A DNA stretch of 64,000 nt from Actinomadura macra NBRC 14102 (lineage in GTDB: Bacteria; Actinomycetota; Actinomycetes; Streptosporangiales; Streptosporangiaceae): assembly GCF_001552215.1 (NCBI RefSeq), contig NZ_BCQT01000017.1:343864-407863 (forward strand). Reading direction: 5' to 3'. The notes below the pieces were generated by a model that did not search any database, had not been told where the DNA came from, and saw only the letters and a program-made list of their open reading frames with translations. This document shows positions 8,349 through 15,763 of the stretch, in pieces. Position 1 is the first letter of the stretch. Each line of letters begins with the position of its first letter. The translations under genes were made by a program, and so were the position numbers.

Positions 8349-8377
8349 GGGCCGCGGGGTCCACGACCCCGCGGCCC
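8349..8377. terminator. Bidirectional terminator hairpin
   Basis: Perfect 13-bp stem GGGCCGCGGGGTC / GACCCCGCGGCCC with a CAC loop, between the convergent aldo/keto reductase gene and the small gene at 8448-8645. It has no T tract, as is usual in high-GC actinobacteria. Confidence 0.8.
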
Positions 8378-8447
8378 GGTGTGCTCGGCCTTGCCGTCCG
8401 TCTCGCCGGGCGGCGCCCGGGACAAGCGGCATGCCCGGCGCCGCGTG

Positions 8448-8645
8448 TCACACGGGGTCGTCCAGGCTCATCCCGTACACGACCGTCTCGCCGTCCAGCA
8501 ACGTCACCTTGTCGACCTCGTCGGCGCGCAGGCCGCGCCAGTTCTCGCCCAGCCAGCTCTCCGCGTCCGCCTGGGTGGAGAAGGTCTCCTCCGACACCCC
8601 CGCCGGCCGCCCGTCGGCCCTCTCCAAACGCCAGCTCCACGCCAT
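8448..8645 (-). CDS. Small conserved actinobacterial protein of unknown function
   Basis: 65 residues, acidic, beginning MAWSWRLE and containing three tryptophans (SWLGENW). Proteins of this size and pattern are common in actinobacteria as hypothetical genes. The ATG at 8645 is preceded by GAGGGAGG. No membrane segment or metal motif is visible. Confidence 0.75.
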   Translation of the reverse strand: MAWSWRLERADGRPAGVSEETFSTQADAESWLGENWRGLRADEVDKVTLLDGETVVYGMSLDDPV

Positions 8646-8699
8646 CGCTCTCGACCTCCCTCGTCGCGGTGAGACTAGTGCCTCGACGGCGTCATCCGA

Positions 8700-9578
8700 T
8701 CAAGACGCGGCCTCGATCGCGCGGCGCAATGTCTCGGGGCTGGCCGTCTCGGTCGAGCTGAGCATGCGCCCGTTGACCCGCACACTGGGCGTGCCTTGGA
8801 GACCGGCCGCGATATACCCCTGGCTGACCGTCGTGACCTCGCTCGCGTGCCGCTGGCTCGTCACGCACTTCTTGAAGCCGTCGCCGGTCAGCCCGAACGG
8901 CACGGCATAGGAGACGAGGTCGGACGTGGCATAGCCCTTGTCGTTCAGGGACGGCGGCTGGTGCGCGTACAGCGCGTCCTGGTAGGAGAGCCAGCGTGCG
9001 CCGTCCGGCACGCAGCGCAGAGCCGCGGCCGCGCGCAGCGAGTTGCTGTGCGCGGGCTCGTTGGTCGAACCGAAGATCACGACCGGGCGGAAGACCACCT
9101 TCGCGCGGCCGGAGACCGCAAGGTCCTTGAGCATCGGGTCGTGCATGCGGTCGAACGCGCCGCAGTGCGGGCAGGCGAAGTCCTCGTAGACGTCGACGAC
9201 GGGTCCGGTGACTCCCGGCCGCGCCATGGTGAGGCTGCCGTCGGGCCCGGGGGTGGCGAGCGCACCGCCCTTAATCTCGCCGGCCTTCGGCCGGGCCTGC
9301 GCCCCGCCTCCCCCACCTCCGCCGCCGTCGTCGTCCCGGGCGGCGAGCACGACGGCCGCCACCACGATCAGGACGAGCACCAGCCCGCCGGTGGCGAGGG
9401 CGATAGCCAGCCCGGCCCCGTTCCGCCGGGGCGGCGGGCCGACCGGGCCGACCGGGCCGACCGGGCCGACCGGGCCAGGCGGCCAGCCCGGGCCGTGGCC
9501 TCCCGGCGGCATGGAGGGCGGCGGCCCGTAAGGCGGGCCCGGCTGCTGCGGCCACGGTGTGTTCGGGGGATTGCCCAC
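8700..9578 (-). CDS. Membrane-anchored DsbA-like thioredoxin-fold protein
   Basis: 292 residues. The N-terminal 50 residues are Pro/Gly-rich and include four GPV triplets encoded by a 9-bp repeat. A membrane helix follows (about 56-79), then a Gly tract, then a DsbA/thioredoxin_4 domain with the redox motif CPHC in EDFACPHCGAF and a cis-proline in GTPSVRVNG. The catalytic domain should face the outside, where it would oxidise or isomerise disulfides in secreted proteins. GTG start at 9578 with GAGGAG upstream. It is divergent from cobU. Confidence 0.87.
   Translation of the reverse strand: MGNPPNTPWPQQPGPPYGPPPSMPPGGHGPGWPPGPVGPVGPVGPVGPPPRRNGAGLAIALATGGLVLVLIVVAAVVLAARDDDGGGGGGGGAQARPKAGEIKGGALATPGPDGSLTMARPGVTGPVVDVYEDFACPHCGAFDRMHDPMLKDLAVSGRAKVVFRPVVIFGSTNEPAHSNSLRAAAALRCVPDGARWLSYQDALYAHQPPSLNDKGYATSDLVSYAVPFGLTGDGFKKCVTSQRHASEVTTVSQGYIAAGLQGTPSVRVNGRMLSSTETASPETLRRAIEAAS
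9436..9476. repeat. 9-bp tandem repeat coding a collagen-like (GPV)n tract
   Basis: Four full and one partial copies of GGGCCGACC lie in the 5' part of the DsbA-like gene. They encode GPVGPVGPVGPVG, so copy-number changes would stay in frame. Confidence 0.85.
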
Positions 9579-9650
9579 CGGGTCTCCTCAGAGGACGGCG
9601 CGAACTTCCAGGCGAGGGTATCCAGCGAAGACCCCTCTCCAGGGCGGCCG

Positions 9651-9656
9651 TAGAGT
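9651..9656 (+). promoter_or_regulatory. -10 box for cobU
   Basis: TAGAGT lies 10 bases before the cobU ATG, which would leave only 3-4 untranslated bases. No cobalamin riboswitch fits in the 88-base space to the divergent gene. Confidence 0.4.
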
Positions 9657-9666
9657 TCCGATCGAC

Positions 9667-10611
9667 ATGAATATCGAGCTTCGCGCCTTCGCCGGTCCGC
9701 GGGGATGGCCCGCTACCGGCTGCGGTTGCGCGTCCTGCAACCGGTTGCGCCTCGCCGGGATCCGGCACGAACCGGCCAGCATCCTCATCGACGGCTTGCC
9801 GCTGGAGGAGTGCGCCCGCGCGCTCGTGCCCGGCGGCTACGACGTGACGGGCCCGAGCGGCGGGCGCGCCTTGGTGGCGTCCGCGCCGGGGACGACCCCC
9901 GAACCCGTCGCGGACGTGGAGTACGACGCCGTCCTGCTGGACCTGGTCGGTTCGCCAGAGCACCTGGGTCATCTGCGCCACCGGGGTGCGGCCACGTCCA
10001 AGACGAAGGTCATGGCCGTACACGTTGACCACCGCATCTCCTCTCCTGCCGAGCTGGAGCGCCGTATGGCGTTCTGGAGGCATCCCCCAGCCGGCTCCTT
10101 CCGGACACTGCTGCTGGGCGGTGCCCGGTCGGGCAAGTCGGCCGAGGCGGAGCTCCGTCTGGCCGCGTGCCCGGACGTGACGTACGTGGCGACCGCCGCG
10201 ATCCGCGACGACGACCCCGAATGGGCCGCGCGAATCGCCTCGCACCGAAGCCGCCGCCCCGCGTGGTGGCGGACCGTCGAGACCACCGACCTCGCCGGCG
10301 CCCTCAAGGCGGCGTCGGGCACGGTGCTGGTGGACGGCATCGGCACCTGGCTCACCGCGGCGATCGACGAGGCCGGCGCCTGGGACGACCCCTCGCGGGT
10401 GCGGCCCCGGCTCGACGACCTGGTCGCCGCCTGGCGGCGGACCCGCGCGCACGTGGTCGCGGTCACCGACGAGGTCGGGCTCTCCCTGGTGCCGGCGACA
10501 CCGTCGGGACGGACGTTCCGCGATCTGCTCGGCCACCTCAACCAGCGGCTCGCGGCGGAGTCCGAGGAGTCGGCGCTGGTCGTGGCGGGGCGCGTCACGG
10601 AGCTGTCGTGA
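9667..10611 (+). CDS. cobU: Adenosylcobinamide kinase / adenosylcobinamide-phosphate guanylyltransferase with N-terminal extension
   Basis: 314 residues. The C-terminal half is CobU, which phosphorylates and then guanylylates adenosylcobinamide; the Walker A motif GGARSGKS is at 151-158 and VDGIGTWLTA and VTDEVG follow. About 140 residues precede it. They contain a GCGCASCNR motif that recalls the PhnP-like metallo-beta-lactamase N-terminus fused to some actinobacterial CobU proteins, but the His-rich metal motif is missing, so it looks like a shortened, non-catalytic remnant. The stop overlaps the cobS start by GTGA. Confidence 0.9.
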   Translation: MNIELRAFAGPRGWPATGCGCASCNRLRLAGIRHEPASILIDGLPLEECARALVPGGYDVTGPSGGRALVASAPGTTPEPVADVEYDAVLLDLVGSPEHLGHLRHRGAATSKTKVMAVHVDHRISSPAELERRMAFWRHPPAGSFRTLLLGGARSGKSAEAELRLAACPDVTYVATAAIRDDDPEWAARIASHRSRRPAWWRTVETTDLAGALKAASGTVLVDGIGTWLTAAIDEAGAWDDPSRVRPRLDDLVAAWRRTRAHVVAVTDEVGLSLVPATPSGRTFRDLLGHLNQRLAAESEESALVVAGRVTELS

Positions 10612-11372
10612 CGGCGGGGCCGCGGCTGGCGATCACTCTCCTCACGATCGTCCCGCTCCGCGCAGGCGACCACGGCGAGGGGGTGGACCGGGGCACCGCC
10701 CGCACCGCCATGCTGGTCGCACCCGCGGTGGGATTGATCACGGGCGGGGCAGCCGCGCTGGTCCTGCTCCTGGGCGATGCGCTGGGGCTGTCGCCCCTCC
10801 TCCGCGCGGCCCTGGCCGTGGCCGCCACGGCGGTCATCACGCGCGCCCTCCATCTGGACGGCCTGGCCGACCTCGCCGACGGCCTGGGCAGCGGCCGTCC
10901 CGCGGCCGAGGCGCTCGCGGTGATGAAGCGGTCCGACATCGGCCCGTTCGGCGTGGTGGCGCTGCTGCTGACCATGCTCGTCCAGGTCGCGGCCCTGGCC
11001 TCCGCACCGCACGCGGTCACCGCCGCGCTCATCGCCGCCGTCACGGGCCGCCTGGCGCTCCCCTGGGCGTGCCGCGCCGGCGTCCCCGCGGCCCGGCCCG
11101 GCGGGCTGGGCGCCCTGGTGGCGGGGACCGTCCCCCCTCGGGCGGCCCTGCTGGTGACGGCCGCCACCGTCGTGGCCGCCGGCGCCGCCGGGGCCGGTCC
11201 CGGCGGCGCCGGCGGTGGTCTGCGCGCCGCCGCCGCGGTCGTCATCGGCGTGGCCGCCGCGGTCCTGCTGCTGCATCACGCCGTCCGTCGGCTGGGCGGT
11301 GTCACCGGCGACGTCCTCGGCGCCCTGGTCGAGATCGCCGCGACCGCCGCCCTGATCACCCTGGCCCGCTGA
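10608..11372 (+). CDS. cobS: Adenosylcobinamide-GDP ribazoletransferase (cobalamin synthase)
   Basis: 254 residues, a polytopic membrane enzyme that joins alpha-ribazole to AdoCbi-GDP. The signature HLDGLADLADGLGS and the following KRSDIGPFG segment are clear. The rest is Ala/Leu/Val-rich helices. GTG at 10608 overlaps the cobU stop by four bases. Its 3' end overlaps the convergent flavoprotein gene by 17 bases. cobT is not in this window. Confidence 0.93.
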   Translation: MTAGPRLAITLLTIVPLRAGDHGEGVDRGTARTAMLVAPAVGLITGGAAALVLLLGDALGLSPLLRAALAVAATAVITRALHLDGLADLADGLGSGRPAAEALAVMKRSDIGPFGVVALLLTMLVQVAALASAPHAVTAALIAAVTGRLALPWACRAGVPAARPGGLGALVAGTVPPRAALLVTAATVVAAGAAGAGPGGAGGGLRAAAAVVIGVAAAVLLLHHAVRRLGGVTGDVLGALVEIAATAALITLAR

Positions 11373-14106
11373 CCGCACCAGCGGCCAGGCCCCGGCGCGC
11401 GTAGGCGCGGACATCGGCGTCCGGGTCCGTCCGGGCCCGTCCCAGCGCGTCGGCGACCTCGGAGAGGGCGGAGTCGCCGTGCAGCAGACGGGCCGACCGC
11501 AGGTGATCGGACAGCGAGATGACGGCGGCCTTGCGGACGTCCAGGTGCGGATCGTCCAGCGCCTTGACCAGCGGCCCGGCGGCGATCTCCGGGGCGGCGG
11601 GGGCCAGGCCGCGGGCCGCGCCCGCCCGGACCTGCCAGGCGGGGTCGTGCAGGGCGTCGGCGGCCAGGGCATCGAGCGGCGGCGGGCACCCGATGCCCGC
11701 GAGGGACTCAAGTGCGGCGGCCCTGACCAGATCGTCCCCGTCCCGGACGAGCGTGGCGAGCGCGTCGCCGGCGGCCGGTTCGCCGATCGTGCCGAGCCCG
11801 TGCGCGACCGCCACCCGCACCTCCCGGGAGGCATCGCGGGCGGCCCGCGCGACCACCCCGGCCGCGTCATGCGAGACCAGCCCGCGGACGGCCTGGAGGC
11901 GGACGCGGTGGTCGGGGTCGAGCAGGGCGTCGCGGAACACCTCCGGGAGACCGAGGCGCAGGGCGCGCAGCACGTCCAGGACGGCCGCGCGCACCTGCGC
12001 GTCCTGGCTGGCGAGGGCGCCGGACAGGGCACCCTGCACCTCCCGGGTCGGGGGAAGCACCTCGACCAGCTCCCGCAGTGCCGTCGCGGCGGCGTGGCGG
12101 ACGGAGCCGTGGCCGTCGGCGAGCGCGACGGCGAGGGCGCCGGCGACACCGTCGGGGGCCACCTCGGTCAGTGTGGCCACCGCCGCGCGGCGGACTTTCG
12201 GGTCCGGGTCGTCCAGATAGGGGGTGATCGCCTCGACGGGCGGCTCCGTCTCGGCCAACCGCTGGAGTTCCAGCAGCCGCGGGGAGCGGCCGATGGCCAT
12301 GGCCGGACGCGCGTCCCGGCCGTTCCCGGCGGGCCCGCCGGCGGCGACCGGAGCGGGCGCCGCCGGCGGCACCAGGACGACCGGTTCGCCCGCGGGCGGG
12401 ACGGTGAACTCCTCGACCGGCACCAGGTAGGGCGCGACCGGGCGTTTGACGAACTCCATCGCCCCGTCGTCCCGCCGCCGCAGGTTCAGGTGGTACATCC
12501 AGGACGCGTCGTCGCGCTCGGGCAGGTCGGCGCGGTCGTGGTAGAGCCCCCAGCGGCTCTCGGTGCGGGTCAGGGACGAGCGGGCGGCCATCTCCGCGCA
12601 GTCGCGGATGAACGACACCTCGGCGCAGCGCATCAGCTCGTGCGGGGTCCGCGCCCCCATCGCCGCGATCTCCGCCTCCATGCGGGTGAACGTCTCGACG
12701 GCGATGTCGAGCTTGGCCCGGGTCTTCGGCGGGGCGACGTAGTCGTTGACGAAACGGCGGAGCTTGTACTCCACCTGCGGCTGCGGCGGCCCGTCCGGGT
12801 GACGGAGCGGCCGGTAGATCAGCTCGTGTGCCATCGCGATCTGGTGCTCGGGCAGCGGCGCGGCGTCCCGGCCCGCGCCGTGATGGGTGGCGGCGTGGGC
12901 GCCGGCCAGATCACCGAAGACGAACGCGCCGATCATGTAGTTGTGCGGGACGCAGGCCAGGTCACCCGCCGCGTACAGGCCGGGCACCGTGGTGCGGGCG
13001 TTCTCGTCCACCCAGACGCCCGACGCGGAATGGCCGCCGCACAGGCCGATCTCGGAGATGTGCATCTCCACGTCGTGGGTGCGGTAGTCGTGGCCGCGGC
13101 CGCTGTGAAAGGTGCCACGGGTCGGCCGCTCGGTGGTGTGCAGGATGCCTTCGAGCGCGCTCAGCGTCTCGTCGGGCAGGTGGGTGAGCTTGAGGTAGAT
13201 GGGACCGCGCGCGGAGTCGATCTCGCGTTTGACCTCGGACATCATCTGCCCGGACCAGTAGTCGCAGTCCACGAAGCGCGTGCCCTCGGCATTGACCTGG
13301 TACCCGCCGAACGGGTTGGCGACGTACGCGCACGCAGGACCGTTGTAGTCCTTGATGAGCGGGTTGATCTGGAAGCACTCGATTCCGCTCAGCTCCGCGC
13401 CCGCGTGGTAGGCCATCGCGTGCCCGTCACCGGCGTTGGTGGGGTTCTCGTACGTTCCGTACAGGTAGCCGGACGCGGGCAGGCCGAGCCGTCCGCACGC
13501 ACCCGTCGCAAGGATCACCGCTCCGGCCTTCACGGTGACGAACTCACCGGTGCGGGTGTCGAACCCCACGGCCCCCACCGCGCGCCCACCGGACGTGAGG
13601 ACGCGCACAGGCATCACACGATTCTCGATCTGGACCTTCTCCCGGATGGACCGCTGCCGCAGCACCCGGTACAGGACCTTCTTGACGTCCTTCCCCTCCG
13701 GCATGGGCAACACATAGGCCCCCGACCGGTGAACGCGGCGGACCGCGTACTCGCCATGCTCGTCCTTCTCGAACTTCACCCCGTAGCGTTCGAGGCGCTT
13801 CACCATCGCGAAGCCGCGGGTCGCGGTCTGCCGGACGGTCGCCTGGTTGACGATGCCGTCGTTGGCCCGGGTGATCTCGGCGACGTAGTCCTCGGGGGTG
13901 GCCTTCCCGGGGATGACCGCGTTGTTCACGCCGTCCATCCCCATGGCGAGGGCACCGGAGTGCCGGACGTGCGCCTTCTCCAGCAGCAGCACCGACGCGC
14001 CGTGCTCGGCCGCGGTGATCGCGGCCATCGTCCCGGCGGTGCCGCCGCCGACGACCAGCACATCGCAGCTCAGCTCGCGCCGCTCCGCCATGGACGGGAT
14101 CTCCAT
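11356..14106 (-). CDS. AprA/fumarate-reductase-like flavoprotein fused to C-terminal HEAT repeats
   Basis: 916 residues. Residues 1-560 are an FAD-dependent fumarate reductase/succinate dehydrogenase-type flavoprotein: VLVVGGGTAGTMAA near 16-29 binds FAD, and GGHSASGVWVDENARTT with GLYAAGDLA resembles the alpha subunit of adenylylsulfate reductase. After a Pro/Ala linker (about 570-620) come about nine HEAT units of about 31 residues, each with a D-x4-VR-x-AA core. HEAT solenoids usually bind proteins. The ATG at 14106 overlaps the ABC ATPase stop (TGATG). In an operon with a ferredoxin, it probably exchanges electrons with it; the substrate is unknown. Confidence 0.85.
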   Translation of the reverse strand: MEIPSMAERRELSCDVLVVGGGTAGTMAAITAAEHGASVLLLEKAHVRHSGALAMGMDGVNNAVIPGKATPEDYVAEITRANDGIVNQATVRQTATRGFAMVKRLERYGVKFEKDEHGEYAVRRVHRSGAYVLPMPEGKDVKKVLYRVLRQRSIREKVQIENRVMPVRVLTSGGRAVGAVGFDTRTGEFVTVKAGAVILATGACGRLGLPASGYLYGTYENPTNAGDGHAMAYHAGAELSGIECFQINPLIKDYNGPACAYVANPFGGYQVNAEGTRFVDCDYWSGQMMSEVKREIDSARGPIYLKLTHLPDETLSALEGILHTTERPTRGTFHSGRGHDYRTHDVEMHISEIGLCGGHSASGVWVDENARTTVPGLYAAGDLACVPHNYMIGAFVFGDLAGAHAATHHGAGRDAAPLPEHQIAMAHELIYRPLRHPDGPPQPQVEYKLRRFVNDYVAPPKTRAKLDIAVETFTRMEAEIAAMGARTPHELMRCAEVSFIRDCAEMAARSSLTRTESRWGLYHDRADLPERDDASWMYHLNLRRRDDGAMEFVKRPVAPYLVPVEEFTVPPAGEPVVLVPPAAPAPVAAGGPAGNGRDARPAMAIGRSPRLLELQRLAETEPPVEAITPYLDDPDPKVRRAAVATLTEVAPDGVAGALAVALADGHGSVRHAAATALRELVEVLPPTREVQGALSGALASQDAQVRAAVLDVLRALRLGLPEVFRDALLDPDHRVRLQAVRGLVSHDAAGVVARAARDASREVRVAVAHGLGTIGEPAAGDALATLVRDGDDLVRAAALESLAGIGCPPPLDALAADALHDPAWQVRAGAARGLAPAAPEIAAGPLVKALDDPHLDVRKAAVISLSDHLRSARLLHGDSALSEVADALGRARTDPDADVRAYARRGLAAGAVSGPG

Positions 14107-14990
14107 CAGACCACTTCTTTCTGGATGCGCGCCTCGGGCGCGCCCAGCGCCGCGAGGACCAGGTCACGGGACGCGGGGACCGGGAACTCCGCGGTGACGC
14201 CCGCCGCGCCCAGCACCACGACCCGGTGGCCCAGCAGCAGCGCCTCGTCCACGTCATGCGTGACGAACACGACGGTGGCGGGCGTGTCGGCGAGGACGTC
14301 CAGGAGCAGGCGCTGCATCGCCGCACGGGTCTGCGCGTCCAGGGCGCCGAACGGCTCGTCCATGAGGACGGCGCGGGGCGCGGCGGCGAGCGTCCGGGCG
14401 AGCTGGACGCGCTGCCGCATCCCGCCCGACAACTCGCGCGGCAGCCGGTCCGCGGCCTCGCCGAGCCCGACCCGATCGAGCCATTGCAGGGCCGCCGCGC
14501 GGCGCTTGGAACGCGGGACGCCGCGCAGCGACAGCGCCAGCTCGACGTTGCGGCGGGCCGACCGCCAGGGCAGCAGCGCGTCGTCCTGGAAGACGAGCGC
14601 GCGGTCGGCGGAGGTGCCCGTGACCGGCTCGCCGTCGGCGAGAACGCGCCCCGACACCGCCGGCAGCAGCCCGGCGAACGCCCGCAGCAACGTGGACTTG
14701 CCGCAGCCGGACGGGCCGACCACGACCAGGACCTCTCCCGCCGCGACCGCCAGGTTCAGCCCGGAGACGACGACACGGCCGCCGTACCCGAGCGTCACCC
14801 CCTCGGTTCGCAGGGACACCGCGCCCCGCTCAGCCTGCGGAGGGACGACCCTCCACACCCCCCGCCCGGCTTCGCCGCGCGTGTCAACATGTGGGGGAGC
14901 GACCCCCCACTCCCCCCGGCCGGCTTCGCCGCTCATGTCAACATGTGGGGGGGCGACCCCCCACTCCCCCCGGCCGGCTTCGCCGCTCAT
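14106..14990 (-). CDS. ABC transporter ATP-binding protein, SsuB/TauB/NrtD type
   Basis: 294 residues from the ATG at 14990, which overlaps the permease stop (ATGA) and has GGGAGGAA upstream. Walker A GPSGCGKST, Q-loop VFQDDALLPW, signature LSGGMRQR, Walker B AVLMDEPFGALD and switch His in VTHDVDEA are intact, so it should be active. Family type is the sulfonate/nitrate/taurine ATPase. Unusually, the first 54 residues are three tandem copies of an 18-residue unit beginning (M/T)(S/R)GEAGRG, not part of the ABC domain. See the repeat at 14829-14990. Confidence 0.92.
   Translation of the reverse strand: MSGEAGRGEWGVAPPHVDMSGEAGRGEWGVAPPHVDTRGEAGRGVWRVVPPQAERGAVSLRTEGVTLGYGGRVVVSGLNLAVAAGEVLVVVGPSGCGKSTLLRAFAGLLPAVSGRVLADGEPVTGTSADRALVFQDDALLPWRSARRNVELALSLRGVPRSKRRAAALQWLDRVGLGEAADRLPRELSGGMRQRVQLARTLAAAPRAVLMDEPFGALDAQTRAAMQRLLLDVLADTPATVVFVTHDVDEALLLGHRVVVLGAAGVTAEFPVPASRDLVLAALGAPEARIQKEVV
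14829..14990. repeat. Three-copy 54-bp tandem repeat at the ABC ATPase start codon
   Basis: Units at 14937-14990 and 14883-14936 are nearly identical, and 14829-14882 is a diverged third. Each of the two good copies begins with an ATG in the gene's frame, so either could start translation. Each unit contains a hairpin, GTGGGGG with CCCCCAC, and a small GGC-GAA-GCC stem. 54 is a multiple of 3, so the gene stays open whatever the copy number. Confidence 0.9.
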
Positions 14991-15763
14991 GAGCGTTCCT
15001 CCCTCGGCAACCACCGGGTCAGCCGGCGGCCGGCCAGCTCCACCGAGGCGGAGGTGAGCCAGCCGAGCAACCCGATGGTCGCCATCCCGACGAGCACGCC
15101 GGGGTAGTCGACGATCGTGTACGCCTGCCAGGTGCGGTAGCCGACGCCGAAGTCACCGGAGATCATCTCCGCGGAGATGACGCAGATCCACGCGACGCCC
15201 ATGCCGATCGACAGGCCACCGAACACGCCCGGCAGCACGCCCGGCAGCACGACCCGCAGCAGCACCCGCGCCCGGCCCGCGCCGAGCGTCCGCAGCGCGT
15301 CCTCCCAGACGAGCGGAAGCGCGTGCACCGCGTGCCGCGTGCTCACCAGGACCGGGAAGAACGCGGCGACGAAGGTGATGAAGACGATGCCCTGCTCGTT
15401 CGCCGGGAACAGCAGGATCGCCACCGGCACGAGCGCGATGGCGGGGATCGGGCGCGCCACCTCGAACAGCGGCTGGAGGAGGTCGCCCGCCCACCGCGAG
15501 CGGGCGGTGGCCACGCCGAGCACGAGGCCGAGAACGGCGGCCAGCGCGAACCCGGTGAGGATCCGCACGAGGCTCTGCGCGACGTCCTGCCAGAACTGGC
15601 CGTGCTCGATCTGCCGCCCGAACTCCCGCAGCACCTCGGCGGGGCCGGGGAAGCGGTCGAACCGGACCCAGAGCCGCACGTCGGCGGCGGTGAGGACCTG
15701 CCAGACCGCGAGGGCCGCCGCCAGCGACGCCACCCGCACCGGCCAGCGCAGGAGCCCGGTCAT
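14987..15763 (-). CDS. ABC transporter permease, SsuC/TauC type
   Basis: 258 residues with about six transmembrane helices and the EAA-loop region, EDALRTLGAGRARVLLRVVL, that contacts the ATPase. ATG at 15763 overlaps the stop of the binding protein (ATGA), and its own stop overlaps the ATPase start. BPD_transp_1 family, nitrate/sulfonate/bicarbonate branch. It forms the membrane pore for the substrate delivered by the lipoprotein encoded upstream. Confidence 0.9.
   Translation of the reverse strand: MTGLLRWPVRVASLAAALAVWQVLTAADVRLWVRFDRFPGPAEVLREFGRQIEHGQFWQDVAQSLVRILTGFALAAVLGLVLGVATARSRWAGDLLQPLFEVARPIPAIALVPVAILLFPANEQGIVFITFVAAFFPVLVSTRHAVHALPLVWEDALRTLGAGRARVLLRVVLPGVLPGVFGGLSIGMGVAWICVISAEMISGDFGVGYRTWQAYTIVDYPGVLVGMATIGLLGWLTSASVELAGRRLTRWLPREERS

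Noticed and set aside
9579..9666. Cobalamin riboswitch upstream of cobU
   Set aside because: The gap is only 88 bases, has a -10 box 10 bases from the ATG and lacks a B12-box-like sequence.
14829..14990. The tandem repeat as a possible CRISPR array
   Set aside because: Units are directly adjacent without spacers and lie in a coding frame.
11479..15057. A plus-strand open frame of about 1190 codons
   Set aside because: It is antisense to the flavoprotein and ABC genes, which show clear motifs and overlapping starts. Long antisense frames are normal at this GC content.
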